Below, one piece after another: positions 25,191 through 35,993 of a DNA stretch of 64,000 bases (positions are counted from its first letter, which is position 1; the number at the start of each line of letters is the position of its first letter). Origin of the DNA: Luteimicrobium album (GTDB lineage Bacteria > Actinomycetota > Actinomycetes > Actinomycetales > Cellulomonadaceae); the NCBI RefSeq assembly GCF_030161555.1, contig NZ_BSUK01000001.1:3224001-3288000 (forward strand). The letters run 5' to 3'. A program made the position numbers and the translations under genes. Below the pieces are notes generated by a model. The model saw only the letters and a list, made by a program, of their open reading frames with translations. It was not told where the DNA came from and ran no database searches.

Positions 25191-26897
25191 TCAGTGCGAC
25201 TGCTCGGTGGCGTCCACGGAGTGGTCCGGTGCAACGAGGGCGTGGTCCTCGCCTCCCGGCAGGGCGTCGTGCTCGCCGTGCGAGTGCGACGCCGCGAGCT
25301 CCGCGGGGGTCACCGGCTCGATGCGGTCCTCGTAGAAGAACCGGGACAGCTTCGCCCAGCGCTTCGCCGACTTGTAGGCCTTGTCCTTGGTGCCCTTCGG
25401 TCCATTCGGGGCGGGGAGCTCGAGCGGCTGGTGTGCGGTGTAGTTCACGCGCACCCAGCGCTCCTGCTCGTCCAGGGGACGGTGCACCTCGATGTACTCG
25501 CCGGACGCGAACCGGACGATGCGGCCGGTCTCGTGCCCGTGCAGGACCAGCTCGCGGTCCTTGCGCTGGAGGCCGAGGCAGATGCGCTTCGTGATCCAGA
25601 ACGCGAACCACGGGCCGACGAAGACGAACACCCGGAAGAACCAGGTGATCTCGTTGATCGACAGGTGGAAGTGGATCGCGATGAGGTCGTTCGAGCCGGC
25701 GAACGCGAGGATCACGAAGAACGCGAGGAACGCCATGCCGATGCCGGTGCGGGTCGGACGGTTGCGCGGACGGTCGAGCACGTGGTGCTCGCGGTCGTCG
25801 TGCGTGACCTTGGCCTCGATGAACGGGTACAGCGCGAAACCGATCAGGAGGAGCACCGGCAGCACGGCGGGCACGAGGACGTTGAGCGACCAGGTGAAGT
25901 CGCCCCACGACACGAACTCGGCCTGCCCGGGCATGAGTCGGAGCGAGCCCTCGAGGAACAGCATGTACCAGTCGGGTTGGGCACCCGCGGAGATCGGGGA
26001 CGGGTCGTACGGCCCGTAGTTCCACACCGTGTTGATCGCCATGGTCGCGCCCATGAGGGACAGGACCGCGAACACCACGAAGAAGAAGCCGCCGGCCTTC
26101 GCCGTGTACACGGGGAAGAGCGGGAAGCCCACGACGTTGCCGTCCTTGCGGCCGCCACCCGGGTACTGGGTGTGCTTGTGCACGACGACGAACATCAGGT
26201 GCAGCGCGACGAGCGCCAGGATGATCGCGGGGATCAGCAGGATGTGGAGCGTGAACAGTCTCGGGATGATCTGCTCGCCCGGGAAGTCCCCGCCGAAGAT
26301 GAAGTACGACATGTACGAGCCGATCACGGGGATCGACTTGACCACGCCGTTGGCGATCGCGAGGCCGTTGCCCGACAGGACGTCGTCGGGCAGCGAGTAG
26401 CCGGTGAAGCCGGCGAGCAGGCCCGTGAGCAGCAGCGTGAAGCCGATGAGCCAGTTGAACTCACGCGGGCGGCGGAACGCGCCGGTGAAGAACACGCGCA
26501 TCATGTGCGTCACGATCGACGCCATGAACACGAGCGCGGCCCAGTGGTGGATCTGGCGCATCAGCAGACCGCCGCGCACCTCGAACGACATGCGCAGCGT
26601 CGACGCGAACGCGTCGGACATGAGCAGGCCGTCCATGGTCTTCGGTGCGCCGTGGTAGGTGCTCAGGCTCATGCTCGGCACGAAGAACATCGTGAGGAAC
26701 GTGCCCGTGATGAGCAGGACCACGAACGAGTAGAGCGCGATCTCGCCGAGGAGGAAGGACCAGTGGTCCGGGAAGACCTTGCGCGCGAACTCCTTGACCG
26801 CGTGACCGATGCCGGTGCGGTTGTCCAGGTAGTCCGACGAGCGCCCGATCGGGGTGGTCGGTTCTGTGGCCGAGGGCCGGGTGGTTGTCGTCGTCAC
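25191..26897 (-). CDS. qcrB: Cytochrome bc1 complex cytochrome b subunit
   Basis: 568 residues, the long actinobacterial form with an extended C-terminal cytoplasmic tail. Heme-ligating histidines lie in MRQIHHWAALVFMASIVTHMMRVF and FTLHILLIPAIILALVALHLMFVVVH. The quinol-site PDWYMLF is the actinobacterial version of PEWY. The protein crosses the membrane eight or nine times and oxidises menaquinol. GTG 26897 overlaps the qcrA stop by 4 bp (GTGA). Last gene of ctaE-qcrC-qcrA-qcrB. Confidence 0.96.
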   Translation of the reverse strand: MTTTTTRPSATEPTTPIGRSSDYLDNRTGIGHAVKEFARKVFPDHWSFLLGEIALYSFVVLLITGTFLTMFFVPSMSLSTYHGAPKTMDGLLMSDAFASTLRMSFEVRGGLLMRQIHHWAALVFMASIVTHMMRVFFTGAFRRPREFNWLIGFTLLLTGLLAGFTGYSLPDDVLSGNGLAIANGVVKSIPVIGSYMSYFIFGGDFPGEQIIPRLFTLHILLIPAIILALVALHLMFVVVHKHTQYPGGGRKDGNVVGFPLFPVYTAKAGGFFFVVFAVLSLMGATMAINTVWNYGPYDPSPISAGAQPDWYMLFLEGSLRLMPGQAEFVSWGDFTWSLNVLVPAVLPVLLLIGFALYPFIEAKVTHDDREHHVLDRPRNRPTRTGIGMAFLAFFVILAFAGSNDLIAIHFHLSINEITWFFRVFVFVGPWFAFWITKRICLGLQRKDRELVLHGHETGRIVRFASGEYIEVHRPLDEQERWVRVNYTAHQPLELPAPNGPKGTKDKAYKSAKRWAKLSRFFYEDRIEPVTPAELAASHSHGEHDALPGGEDHALVAPDHSVDATEQSH

Positions 26898-27922
26898 CGC
26901 AGTCGCTCCCAGTAGCTCGGGCCGATGGGCTCGTCGAATCCGTCCTGCGCCACGAGGTAGCCCTCGGAGTCGACGGTGATCGGCAGCTGCGGCAGGGGCC
27001 GCTTGGCGGGGCCGAACACGACCTTCGCGCCGTCGGCGACGTCGAACGTCGACTGGTGGCACGGGCACAGGAGGTGGTGGGTCTGCTGCTCGTACAGCGC
27101 GACGGGGCAGCCCACGTGGGTGCAGATCTTGGAGAACGCGATGATGCCGTCGTACGTCCAGTTCTCCTTGCCCTTGGCGAAGGGCTTGAAGTCGCGCGGG
27201 TCGAGCCGGACCATCAGGACGAGGGCCTTGGCCTTCTCGCTGATCCACTCGCCGCTCTGGCGGTACTCGTCGGTGACCTCGGGGATGACGTGGACGGCGG
27301 AGCCGATCGTCACGTCGGACGCCTTGATGGGACGGCCCGTGGGGTCGTACGTGAGGCGCGTGCCCTTCTTCCACAGGGTCGTGCGGAAGGTGCCGACGTT
27401 CCAGTCGCCGCCGACCGAGCTGATCAGCGGGACGGCGATGGTTAGCGGGAAGAGCGCGAGGGCCGAGACCACGACGCCCTTGAGGACGCCGCGGCGGCCG
27501 ATGCCCGAGTCCTTGATGCCGTCGGCCAGCTTCTGGACGGCGATTTCGCGGACGTCGTCGGGGCTGCGCGTGGCGTGACGGTCTTCGACGACCTCGTGGT
27601 CGGACATGAGCGTCTTGGCCCAGTGGATCGCGCCGACGCCGATGCCGGCGAGCGCGAAGAAGATCGCGAGGCCCAGGACCATGGTCGAGGTACGGACCCC
27701 GGCGGTCGTGCCGTCGGGCCGGATGGCGAAGTAGGCCCACAGCGCGACGATCGTGCCGATGACGGAGATCGTGAAGAGGACCACGACCTGGCGCTCGGCG
27801 CGCTTGTCGGCCTTGGGGTCCGTGTCCGCCATGCGGTGGCGGTGCTCGGGGATCCCCGGGTCCTGGAAGTGCTCGAGGTCGCCTTCCGGGTGGGGGACCG
27901 TCACGTCGGTCGTCTTGCTCAC
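26894..27922 (-). CDS. qcrA: Cytochrome bc1 complex Rieske iron-sulfur subunit
   Basis: 342 residues with three N-terminal membrane helices (about 58-80, 92-115 and 167-190), the actinobacterial arrangement. The [2Fe-2S] Rieske motifs are CTHVGCPVAL and CPCHQSTFD. The RRGVLKGVVVS region precedes the third helix and resembles a twin-arginine signal. Start GTG 27922 overlaps the qcrC stop by 4 bp. It passes electrons from menaquinol to the diheme cytochrome QcrC. Confidence 0.96.
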   Translation of the reverse strand: MSKTTDVTVPHPEGDLEHFQDPGIPEHRHRMADTDPKADKRAERQVVVLFTISVIGTIVALWAYFAIRPDGTTAGVRTSTMVLGLAIFFALAGIGVGAIHWAKTLMSDHEVVEDRHATRSPDDVREIAVQKLADGIKDSGIGRRGVLKGVVVSALALFPLTIAVPLISSVGGDWNVGTFRTTLWKKGTRLTYDPTGRPIKASDVTIGSAVHVIPEVTDEYRQSGEWISEKAKALVLMVRLDPRDFKPFAKGKENWTYDGIIAFSKICTHVGCPVALYEQQTHHLLCPCHQSTFDVADGAKVVFGPAKRPLPQLPITVDSEGYLVAQDGFDEPIGPSYWERLR

Positions 27923-28698
27923 GAGGACTTCGCTCCGATCCAGACAGCGGCGCCGATCAGCAGACCGAGGCCGACGACCCACGCCCACACGCCCTCGGAG
28001 ACGGGGCCGAGCGAGCCGAGGGTCGCGCCGCCGGCGCTGCCCTCACGCTGGGCCTCGAGGTACGCGATCACGTCGCGCTTCTCGTCGGGGGTGATGTTGG
28101 CGTCGTTGAACACCGGCATCGACTGCGGGCCGGTGAGCATCGCCTGGTAGATGTTCCGGGCCGACGTGCGCTCGAGCGACGGGGCGTACTTGCCCTCGGA
28201 GAGCGCGCCGCCCTGGCCGGTGGCGTTGTGGCACATGGCGCAGTTGGTGCGGAAGATCTCCGCGCCGTTCGCCGGGTTGCCCTTCGAGCCGTCGACCTGC
28301 TCGTCGGTCGGGATGGCAGGGCCGGCGCCGAGCGACGCGATGTACGCGGCGAGCTGCGACGTCTGCTCCTCGGTCATCTGCCGCGGCTTGGTCTGCGCCT
28401 GCGGCCCGTCCATGGCCATCGGCATGCGGCCCGTCGAGACCTGGAAGTCGACGGCGGCCGCGCCGACGCCGATGAGCGACGGGGCGTTGTCCGTGCCCTG
28501 GGCGTCGAGCCCGTGGCACGTGGCGCAGTTGGCCTGGAACAGCTTCTTACCGGTCTCGATGTCCTGCGTGCTGGCGGAGTCCGCCCGCGCCTGTCCAGGC
28601 GCGAGGACGGCGTAGACGCCGCCAGTGACCAGCAGCGCCAGCAGCAGCAGCACGACCGGCGCGAACCGGTGGTGCCTGCGGGCGGCGAGTGCCTTCAC
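27919..28698 (-). CDS. qcrC: Diheme cytochrome c subunit of the bc1 complex
   Basis: 259 residues. An N-terminal signal anchor (VVLLLLALLVTGGVYAVL) is followed by two cytochrome c domains with heme motifs CATCH and CAMCH. A C-terminal membrane helix follows (VWAWVVGLGLLIGAAVWIG). The two hemes link the bc1 complex directly to the CuA site of CtaC, so no soluble cytochrome c is needed. Translationally coupled to qcrA. Confidence 0.96.
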   Translation of the reverse strand: MKALAARRHHRFAPVVLLLLALLVTGGVYAVLAPGQARADSASTQDIETGKKLFQANCATCHGLDAQGTDNAPSLIGVGAAAVDFQVSTGRMPMAMDGPQAQTKPRQMTEEQTSQLAAYIASLGAGPAIPTDEQVDGSKGNPANGAEIFRTNCAMCHNATGQGGALSEGKYAPSLERTSARNIYQAMLTGPQSMPVFNDANITPDEKRDVIAYLEAQREGSAGGATLGSLGPVSEGVWAWVVGLGLLIGAAVWIGAKSS

Positions 28699-28749
28699 GG
28701 GTGATCCTCGTCTCGCGGTGGGGGGTGTGGGGTTCAGGGGTGGGGTGCG

Positions 28750-29384
28750 TCAGCGCAGGAGGTAGATGACGCTGAAGAGCGCCACCCACACCACGTCGAC
28801 GAAGTGCCAGTAGTAAGACGTGACGATCGCGGAGGTCGCTTCGTGGTGTCCGAACCGCTTCGCGGAGAAGGTCCGGCCGAGCAGGAACAGGAACGCGATG
28901 AGACCGCCGAGCACGTGGAGGCCGTGGAAGCCGGTGGCGAGGTAGAACACCGAGCCGTACGCGTTGGAGTGGATCGACAGGCCCTGCTCGACGAGGTCGG
29001 AGTACTCGGTGACCTGACCGGCGATGAAGATCGCGCCCATCACGTAGGTGACGGCGATCCACTCGACCATGCCCCACTGGCCGACCTGCCAGAGCTTGCC
29101 CGTACGCCGCGGCCGGAACCGCTCGGCGGCGTAGGTGCCGAGCTGGCAGGTGATCGACGAGAGCACGAGGATCGTCGTGTTGCCGGCGGAGAACCAGACG
29201 TTGAGCTTGTCGGCCTGGGCCGACCACTCGCTGGCCGGCATGACCGAGCGGGCGGTGAAGTACATCGCGAAGAGTCCCGCGAAGAACATCAGCTCGCTCG
29301 AGAGCCAGACGATGGTCCCGACCTGAACCGGGTTGGGCCGGTTGACGGTCACGTGGGTGTGGGGGTAGCCGTTGCGGTCGACAC
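28750..29384 (-). CDS. ctaE: Cytochrome c oxidase subunit III (frameshift near the start)
   Basis: About 211 residues with five or more membrane helices and subunit III landmarks: [48 protein letters not shown]. From GTG 29384 the frame reads MSTATATP; one G added to run 29361-29365 continues it into [13 protein letters not shown]. The GTG at 29352 is the alternative, shorter start. A CATAAT box 6 nt before GTG 29384 supports the longer form as a leaderless message. The 284 bp up to trpD hold promoters for both directions, including a TTGACA at about 29460; nothing else is evident. Confidence 0.93.
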
Positions 29385-29390
29385 GGCTTC

Positions 29391-29396
29391 ATTATG
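29391..29396 (-). promoter_or_regulatory. -10 box of a leaderless promoter (ctaE-qcrCAB)
   Basis: CATAAT on the minus strand, 6 nt before GTG 29384. Confidence 0.5.
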
Positions 29397-29668
29397 GCCG
29401 ACGAGGGCGTGGTTTGGTTCACGAAGCGGCCGCGCGGGCGTGGTCGAATCTCACACTTCCTTGACATTCTGCGCTTCGTACCCGCACCTCATGACGGAAG
29501 TCGCGAAGGTGTCACCAAACGGGCGGCAGCGGGTCTCCCGAGGGCACGACCGGATCGCGGGACACCGGGGTCGGCGTGCGCCGTCGCTGGCATCATGGGG
29601 GCACGCGGGCGAGCCGCCCGCGTGCCGGCCCGTCGACGCCCTGCGCCGACCCCTGCGAGGAGACCTGC

Positions 29669-30743
29669 GTGACGACCCCACCCACGGTGCCCGCGGCCGC
29701 GGGCGCGCCGACCTGGCCCGCCCTGCTCCAGGCGCTCGTCGACCGCCGCGACCTCGCCGCCCACGAGACCGCGTGGGTCATGGACCAGGTGATGTCGGGC
29801 GAGGTGTCGGCGGCGCGGCTCGCGAGCTTCCTCGTGGGTCTGCGGGTCAAGGGCGAGACCGTCGACGAGCTCGCCGGCCTCGCGGACGCGATGCTCGCGC
29901 ACGCACGCCGGTTCGAGGCGCCCGCGCCGTCGGTGGACATCGTCGGCACCGGCGGTGACCGCGCCCACACCGTGAACGTCTCCACCATGGCGGCGATCGT
30001 GGTCGCCGGGGCGGGAGTCCGCGTCGTGAAGCACGGCAACCGGGCCGCGACGTCGTCGTCGGGCTCCGCGGACGTGCTCGAGGCGCTGGGCGTCCGGCTC
30101 GACCTCGACGTGCCGCGCGTGGCCGAGCTCGCGACCGAGGTCGGCATCACGTTCTGCTTCGCGCAGGCGTTCCACCCGTCGTTCCGGCACGCGGCCGCGG
30201 CGCGCGGCGAGCTGCCGATCCCGACGGCGTTCAACTTCCTCGGCCCGCTGACCAACCCCGCGCAGCCGCGTGCCACCGCGATCGGCGTGGCCGACGCGCG
30301 GATGGCGCCCCTCGTCGCGGGCGTGCTCGCGTCGCGCGGGACCTCCGCGCTCGTGTTCCGCGGCGAGGACGGCCTCGACGAGCTCGCGGCCACCGCGCCG
30401 TCGCGCGTGTGGCTGGTCGACGGGGGCCAGGTCACCGAGCAGGTGCTCGACGCGGCCGACGAGCTGGGGCTGACCCGCATCACCGTCGCGGACCTGCGCG
30501 GCGCGAGCGCCGAGCACAACGCGGGCGTGGCCCGGCGCGTGCTGGGGAGAGACCGGCCCCGTGCGCGAGACCGTGCTGCTCAACGCGGCCGCCGCGCTCG
30601 TCGCGGACGGGTCCCAGCCCGGCACGGGCGAGGGGACGCTCGTCGAGCGCCTGCGCGCGGGCATGGACGTCGCCGCGCGGAGCGTCGACTCGGGCGCGGC
30701 CGCACAGCTCCTGGAGCGCTGGGTCGCGGCCTCGCGCCGCTAG
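29669..30743 (+). CDS. trpD: Anthranilate phosphoribosyltransferase (frameshifted in this sequence)
   Basis: About 358 residues. Catalyses the second committed step of tryptophan synthesis, attaching PRPP-derived ribose phosphate to anthranilate. Motifs: [22 protein letters not shown] (PRPP site), [21 protein letters not shown] (anthranilate site) and [13 protein letters not shown]. After ARRVL the frame must change; two G added to run 30544-30547 (or one removed) resume [21 protein letters not shown] 29669 follows GAGGAG. No other trp genes are adjacent; trpD beside the respiratory cluster is common in this group. Confidence 0.93.
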
Positions 30744-30747
30744 CGGA

Positions 30748-31029
30748 TCAGTCCTCGAGCCCGATCTCGAACGCCTGCTCGAGGTCGACCTGGGAGTACG
30801 CGCGGAACGCGAGCAGCGTCTCGGTTCGGACGACCCCGGGGACCTTGCTGATGCCGTCGGCGATGACGTCGGCGAGCTTGTCGTGGTCGCGCACGCGCAC
30901 GATCGCGACCAGGTCCGCGCGTCCGGTCACCGAGTACACCTCGCTGACGCCGGCGAGGCCCGCGACCGCCTCGGCGACCTCGGGGATGACGTCGGGTGCG
31001 GTGTCGATGAGGACGATCGCGGTCAGCAT
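30748..31029 (-). CDS. Stand-alone Lrp/AsnC ligand-binding (RAM) domain protein
   Basis: 93 residues. It contains only the alpha/beta RAM domain of Lrp/AsnC regulators ([53 protein letters not shown]), with no helix-turn-helix. Such proteins form rings and may bind amino acids or partner with full-length Lrp proteins. Its ATG overlaps the end of the exonuclease-fusion gene by 7 nt, so translation is coupled. The pairing is seen in other actinobacteria as I recall; its meaning is unknown. Confidence 0.85.
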   Translation of the reverse strand: MLTAIVLIDTAPDVIPEVAEAVAGLAGVSEVYSVTGRADLVAIVRVRDHDKLADVIADGISKVPGVVRTETLLAFRAYSQVDLEQAFEIGLED

Positions 31030-32894
31030 GGGGCAGGCTCCTCGGGCTGGGCGGGCACCGGCGGTGCCGGTGTCTCGGGTGGCGGGGACGGATGGACCCC
31101 GTCGCCCAGATCGTAGGCCGACACGACCTGCGACGCCCGAGCCAGGTGGTGCGCCCTGCTGCCGAGGCGCACCGGCATGCTCAGCGGGTCGGTGACCTCG
31201 ACGACCCGCACGCCCGGCTGGTCGAGCCACCCGAGCAGGAGCTCGGCCTCGTGGGGGTGTGCCGCGGGTGCGGGCGGCACCGGTGGATCCACGTGCTCCG
31301 CGGTGGCGACGAGCGCGCGGACGGCGGCGACGGCGTCGTCGGCGGGCGCGGTCCGGGCGGTCGCGGCCAGCCGGGCGTGCCGGACGACGGCGAGCTCCCA
31401 CCCGCCGTCCGCGGGCCGGGCGGCGACGAGCTGGCGGCAGGCGGCGAGGGCCCGCAGGCGGGCGCCCCGCTCGACGCCCGTGCAGAACGCCTCGAGCCGC
31501 TCGGCGACGTGCTGCGCCTGCTCGTAGCGCTGCTGCGCCGACAGCGAGGCCATCCGCCGGGCCAGCGCCTCGACGACGGGCGAGGGGTCCTCGAGCAGCG
31601 CGCGCCGGACGTCGTCGACGGTCCGGGCGTACGGCGCGGCCGCCTCCGGGCGGGTGCACGGCGCGGCGCAGCGCCCGAGGTCCGCGAGCACGCACGACGC
31701 CGCGCCCGCGGCGGGCACGAGCGGGAGCCGGCGCGTGCAGGTGCGCAGCGCGAACGTGTCGGTCACCGCCTCGGCGGCGGCCTGCGCCTGGCTCTGCGAC
31801 GCGAACGGCCCGACGTGCGCCGCCACGGTCCCGTCGGCCTCGGCCCGCACGTCGCGGACGACCGAGAGGCGGGGGTGCGGCTCGGCGGTCAGCCGCAGCC
31901 ACGGCATGCGTTCGGGGTGCTTCGACCGCCGGTTGTAGCGGGGCTCGTGCTCGGCGATGAGGCGCAGCTCGCGCACGGACGCCTCGAACGCCGTCCCGCA
32001 GACCACGACCGACACGTTCGCCGCGAGCCGGACCATCTCGGTCATCCGGCGCCGCTTCTCCCCGGCCGTGAAGTACTGGCGGACGCGCGAGCGCAGGTTG
32101 CTCGACGTCCCCACGTACAGCACCTCGCCGTCGGGCGCGTGGAAGAGGTAGACGCCGGGAGCCTGCGGCAGGCCGTCGGCCAGGTGGCGCTTGCGCCGCA
32201 CCTCCGGCGGCACGGGGTCGGTCGCGTTCTCGAGGTCCTCGAGGTGGGTGACGCCGAACGCCGCGTGCCGCTCGAGCAGGGCGTGCAGCACGTCGACGGT
32301 CGCGCGCGCGTCGGCCAGCGCCCGGTGCTCGGGCGTGACGCGTGCGTGGAACAGGTGCGCGAGGGTCGAGAGCTTGTGGTTGGGGGCCTCGTCCCGGGTG
32401 ACGACGCGGCGCGCGAGCGCGACGGTGTCGACCACGGGGTAGCCCGGCCACTCGTACGCGCACGCCCGCGCGGCGGCGCGCAGGAACCCGACGTCGAACG
32501 GCGCGTTGTGCGCGACGAGCACCGAGCCGTGCGCGAACTCCAGGAAGCTCGGGAGCACGAGGTCGATCGTCGGGGCGGTCGCGACCATCGCGCTCGTGAT
32601 CCCCGTCAGGCGCGCGATGAACGCGGGGATCGGGCGCCCGGGGTCGACGAGCGACTGGAACTCCCCGAGCACCTCCCCGCCGCGGACCTTGACGGCCCCG
32701 ATCTCCGTGATGCCGCCCTCGCGGGCGGAGGCGCCCGTCGTCTCGAGGTCGACGACCACGAACGTCACGTCCTGCAGCGGGGTGCCGAGCTCGTCGAGCG
32801 TGGGCTGGTAGGCGACGGGCGGCTGGGGAGTCGTGCGGGGTGCGGTCGGCGTGGGGGTGCGTGCGGTGCCGGCCGTGGTGCCCGTCGTGCTCAT
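31023..32894 (-). CDS. DEDDh exonuclease fused to a UvrC-like GIY-YIG nuclease
   Basis: 623 residues. Residues ~45-215 form a DnaQ-like 3'-5' exonuclease: VVDLETTGA (first DE), [11 protein letters not shown] (D), and [14 protein letters not shown] (H and D). A GIY-YIG domain follows ([25 protein letters not shown], with R and Y as expected), near residues 250-330. The rest resembles the UvrC middle region, with a CTRRLPL...[13 protein letters not shown] cysteine set, but lacks the RNase H-like and HhH ends of true UvrC. The role is probably DNA repair or end processing. ATG 32894 is 7 nt after a TAGCGT box. Confidence 0.9.
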   Translation of the reverse strand: MSTTGTTAGTARTPTPTAPRTTPQPPVAYQPTLDELGTPLQDVTFVVVDLETTGASAREGGITEIGAVKVRGGEVLGEFQSLVDPGRPIPAFIARLTGITSAMVATAPTIDLVLPSFLEFAHGSVLVAHNAPFDVGFLRAAARACAYEWPGYPVVDTVALARRVVTRDEAPNHKLSTLAHLFHARVTPEHRALADARATVDVLHALLERHAAFGVTHLEDLENATDPVPPEVRRKRHLADGLPQAPGVYLFHAPDGEVLYVGTSSNLRSRVRQYFTAGEKRRRMTEMVRLAANVSVVVCGTAFEASVRELRLIAEHEPRYNRRSKHPERMPWLRLTAEPHPRLSVVRDVRAEADGTVAAHVGPFASQSQAQAAAEAVTDTFALRTCTRRLPLVPAAGAASCVLADLGRCAAPCTRPEAAAPYARTVDDVRRALLEDPSPVVEALARRMASLSAQQRYEQAQHVAERLEAFCTGVERGARLRALAACRQLVAARPADGGWELAVVRHARLAATARTAPADDAVAAVRALVATAEHVDPPVPPAPAAHPHEAELLLGWLDQPGVRVVEVTDPLSMPVRLGSRAHHLARASQVVSAYDLGDGVHPSPPPETPAPPVPAQPEEPAPC

Positions 32895-32901
32895 GGCCGC
32901 G

Positions 32902-32907
32902 ACGCTA
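32902..32907 (-). promoter_or_regulatory. -10 box of a leaderless promoter (exonuclease fusion)
   Basis: TAGCGT on the minus strand, 7 nt before ATG 32894. Confidence 0.5.
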
Positions 32908-32951
32908 GGCGCGGCCACCGACACCCGGCAGCCTGCCCGACGGCGGCCCGC

Positions 32952-34762
32952 TCAGAACCCGTGCTTGCCGGAGTCCGCGTACAGCGCGTCGATCTCGCCC
33001 GCGAAGTCCTTCAGGACCAGGAACCGCTTGACCCCGAGCTTGTTCGACAGGTAGGCGTTCTCCACCGTGAAGTCGGTGTCGAGGATCCGGAACTTGCGGA
33101 TCGACTCGGCCCGTGACACGGCCTGGTTGGCGCGGTCGACGGCCTGCTGCAGGGCGGCCAGCACGTCGGGGTCCGTGGCCGCCTGCTCGACCGTCAGCTC
33201 GGGCTTGCCGTGCACAGCGAGCCAGCCGGGCAGCGCCTCGGCGTCGAGCGTGATCAGGGCGCCCACGAACGGGCGGGCGTCGCCGACGACGACGCACTGG
33301 GACACCAGGGCGTGCGCCCGCACCCGGTCCTCGAGCACGGCCGGGGCGACGTTCTTGCCGCCCGCGGTGACGATGATCTCCTTCTTGCGGCCGGTGATCG
33401 TGAGCATGCCGTCGCCGTCGAGCGCGCCGAGGTCGCCCGTGCGGAACCAGCCGTCGTCGAAGGCCTCGCGGGTCGCCTGGTCGTTGCCGTGGTAGCCGCG
33501 GAAGACGCCCGGACCGCGGACCAGCACCTCGCCGTCGTCGGCGATGCGGACCGCCGAGCCGGGCAGCGGCGGGCCGACGGTCCCGATCACGACGTGGCCG
33601 GGCACGTTCACGGTGACGGGCGCGGTGGTCTCGGTCAGGCCGTAGCCCTCGAGGACGGTCACCCCGACCGACCGGAAGAAGTGGCCCAGGCGCTCGCCGA
33701 GCGGCGCGCCGCCCGAGATCGCCCACTGGGTGTCGCCGCCGAGCGCCGTGCGCAGCCGGCGCAGCACGAGCGCGTCGGCGAGCCGGTGCCGGGCACGCAG
33801 CACCGGGCCGGGGCCACGCCGCGAGTCCAGGGCGCGCGACCAGCGGATCCCGGACGCGACCGCCCAGTGGAAGATCTTCACGCGGCCCTGCTCGGCGGCG
33901 CGCTGCTCGCTCGAGTTGTAGACCTTCTCGAACACGCGCGGGACCGCGAGCAGGAACGTCGGGCGGAACGAGGCGAGGTCGTCGAGCAGGGTCGCGGTGC
34001 TCGACGCGTGCGCGAGCACCGAGCCGGCGGGCACGACCACGACCGAGATGAACCGCGCGAACACGTGCGCCATCGGCATGAACAGCAGCGTCCGCGAGCT
34101 GCCCGCGAGCACCTCGTGCATCTTCGCGATCGCGTTGGCGCACAGGTCGACGAAGTTGCCGTGCGTGAGCTCGACGCCCTTCGGGTTCCCCGTGGTGCCG
34201 GACGTGTAGATGACGGTCGCCACGTCGGCGAGCGTCGCGAGAGACCGGCGGCGCGCGATCTCCGCGTCGGCCACCGTGGCACCCTGCGCCTCCAGGGAGC
34301 CGAGCGCGTCCTGCGAGAGCGCCAGGACGTCGTCGAGCGTGGGCACCTCGGACCGGAACGCCGCGACCGCGGCCGCCATCGCGTCGTCCTCGACCACGAG
34401 CAGCCGGACGTGCGCGTCCTCGCACGACCAGCGCACCTGCTCCGCGCTCGACGTCTCGTACAGCGGGACGGGCACCAGCCCCGCGGCCCAGCAGGCCCAG
34501 TCCAGGACGGACCACTCGAGGCTCGTGTGCGCCATGATCCCCACGTGGTCGCCCGGCGCGAGCCCCCGCGCGACGAGGCCCTTCGCGACCCGCACCACCC
34601 GGGCGTCGAAGTCGCGCGCGGTCACGGGGCGCCAGCCGCCCGCGCCGTCGCGCTCCTCGAACAGCGCGCCGTCGGGCCGCTGCGCCACACGCTGCGCCAG
34701 GAACGCATTGAGGTTGGACGTCGGGTCGACCTCGACCAGACGGGGGTGCTGGACTCGGGCAT
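32952..34762 (-). CDS. Long-chain acyl-CoA synthetase, AMP-binding (frameshift near the start)
   Basis: About 603 residues. ANL-superfamily motifs: TVIYTSGTTGNPKGVELTH (P-loop), EGYGLTETTAPVTVN, WFRTGDLGALDGDGMLTITGRKKEII with the adenylation lysines. The family is closest to FadD15-type AMP-dependent synthetases, which activate fatty acids with CoA. ATG 34762 gives MPESSTP; one G added to run 34742-34746 continues RLVEVDPTSNLNAFLAQRVAQRPD. Without this, translation would have to start at an internal GTG (34688). A GGGAG site precedes ATG 34762. Confidence 0.9.
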
Positions 34763-35015
34763 CGGGCTCCCATCGCCGGACGCCTGCGTCGGCGCCTGCT
34801 CGCGGTCACGAGACGTCGGGAAGTCTACTGGCCGGCGGCCCGCCGCTCCCGGACGGCGGACGGGCTCGTCCCCGGGCCCCGCCGGGGGATAGCCTGCTCG
34901 CGGCGTCGTCCCGGGCCGGCTCTCGCCGGCCCCGTCCGGACCCACGACGCCGCCCCACCCGTTCACCACCGGACCAGCAGGCCCGGCCCGCACCGTGAGG
35001 ACACCTGAGGACACC

Positions 35016-35963
35016 ATGTACGCAGTCGGGGTCGACATCGGAGGCACCAAGATCGCCGCGGGCGTCGTGGACGAGGACGGTGCGATCGTCGCCAAGACGC
35101 GCCGCAGCACCTCGCCCGACGACGTCGCGAGCATCGACCGCGCGATCGCGGAGGTGTACGAGGAGTTCCGCGGGGACTACGAGATCGGTGCCATCGGGGT
35201 CGCGGCCGCCGGCTTCGTGAGCAACGACCGCACCACCGTCCTCTTCGCCCCGAACATCGCCTGGCGCGACTACCCCGTGGGCGACAAGGTCCGCGCGCTC
35301 ATCGGGGACGACGTCCGCGTCGTCGTCGAGAACGACGCCAACGCCGCAGGCTGGGGCGAGTTCCGGTTCGGGTCCGCGAAGGACGCGACCGACATGCTCA
35401 TGCTCACGCTCGGCACCGGGCTGGGCGGCGCGGTCGTCGTCGACGGGCGCCTCGTGCGCGGCCGCTGGGGCGTGGCCACCGAGGTCGGCCACATGCGCGT
35501 CGTGCCCGGCGGTCACTACTGCGGCTGCGGCCACCAGGGCTGCTGGGAGCAGTACGCCTCGGGCTCGGCCCTCGTGCGCGACGCGCGGGCCGCGGCCGTC
35601 GCGATGCCGGACCGCGCCGCCACGCTGCTCGCGCTCGCGGGCGGCGACCCCGAGAAGATCACCGGGCCGCACGTCACGAGCGCAGCGCAGGCGGGCGACG
35701 CGCTGGCCCGCGAGCTGTTCGCCGAGCTCGGCCGCTGGGTCGGCGAGGGCTCGGCCTCGGTCGCGGCGCTGCTCGACCCGGAGCTCATCGTCCTCGGGGG
35801 CGGCGTGGCGGACGCGGGCGAGCTGCTGTTCCCGTCCGTGCGCGCGGGCTTCGAGCGCGAGCTGTCGGCGCGCGGCCACCGGCCCGAGGCCCGGATCGTC
35901 GCGGCCGCGCTGGGCAACGACGCGGGCATGGTGGGCGCCGCGGACCTCGCGCGCGTGGAGTGA
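35016..35963 (+). CDS. glk: ROK-family glucokinase
   Basis: 315 residues. The phosphate-binding VGVDIGGTKIAAGVV, ENDANAAGWGEF with the catalytic Asp, LTLGTGLGGAVVVDG, and the ROK zinc motif GHYCGCGHQGCWEQYASG are all present. It phosphorylates glucose, with ATP or polyphosphate as donor (which one cannot be told by eye). ATG 35016 is chosen over a GTG at 34995 because it begins directly at the fold. Divergent from the acyl-CoA synthetase gene. It provides glucose-6-phosphate upstream of the PPi-PFK encoded at 37.7 kb. Confidence 0.92.
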   Translation: MYAVGVDIGGTKIAAGVVDEDGAIVAKTRRSTSPDDVASIDRAIAEVYEEFRGDYEIGAIGVAAAGFVSNDRTTVLFAPNIAWRDYPVGDKVRALIGDDVRVVVENDANAAGWGEFRFGSAKDATDMLMLTLGTGLGGAVVVDGRLVRGRWGVATEVGHMRVVPGGHYCGCGHQGCWEQYASGSALVRDARAAAVAMPDRAATLLALAGGDPEKITGPHVTSAAQAGDALARELFAELGRWVGEGSASVAALLDPELIVLGGGVADAGELLFPSVRAGFERELSARGHRPEARIVAAALGNDAGMVGAADLARVE

Positions 35964-35993
35964 GCCTCCCGGCCCACGAAGGCCCGGGTGGCG

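Noticed and set aside
30530..30560. Programmed ribosomal frameshifting in trpD, pfp, topoisomerase B and others
   Set aside because: The same kind of shift occurs in unrelated genes, both frames do not yield useful products, and no shared slippery site plus stem was seen. Under-called G/C runs explain it more simply.
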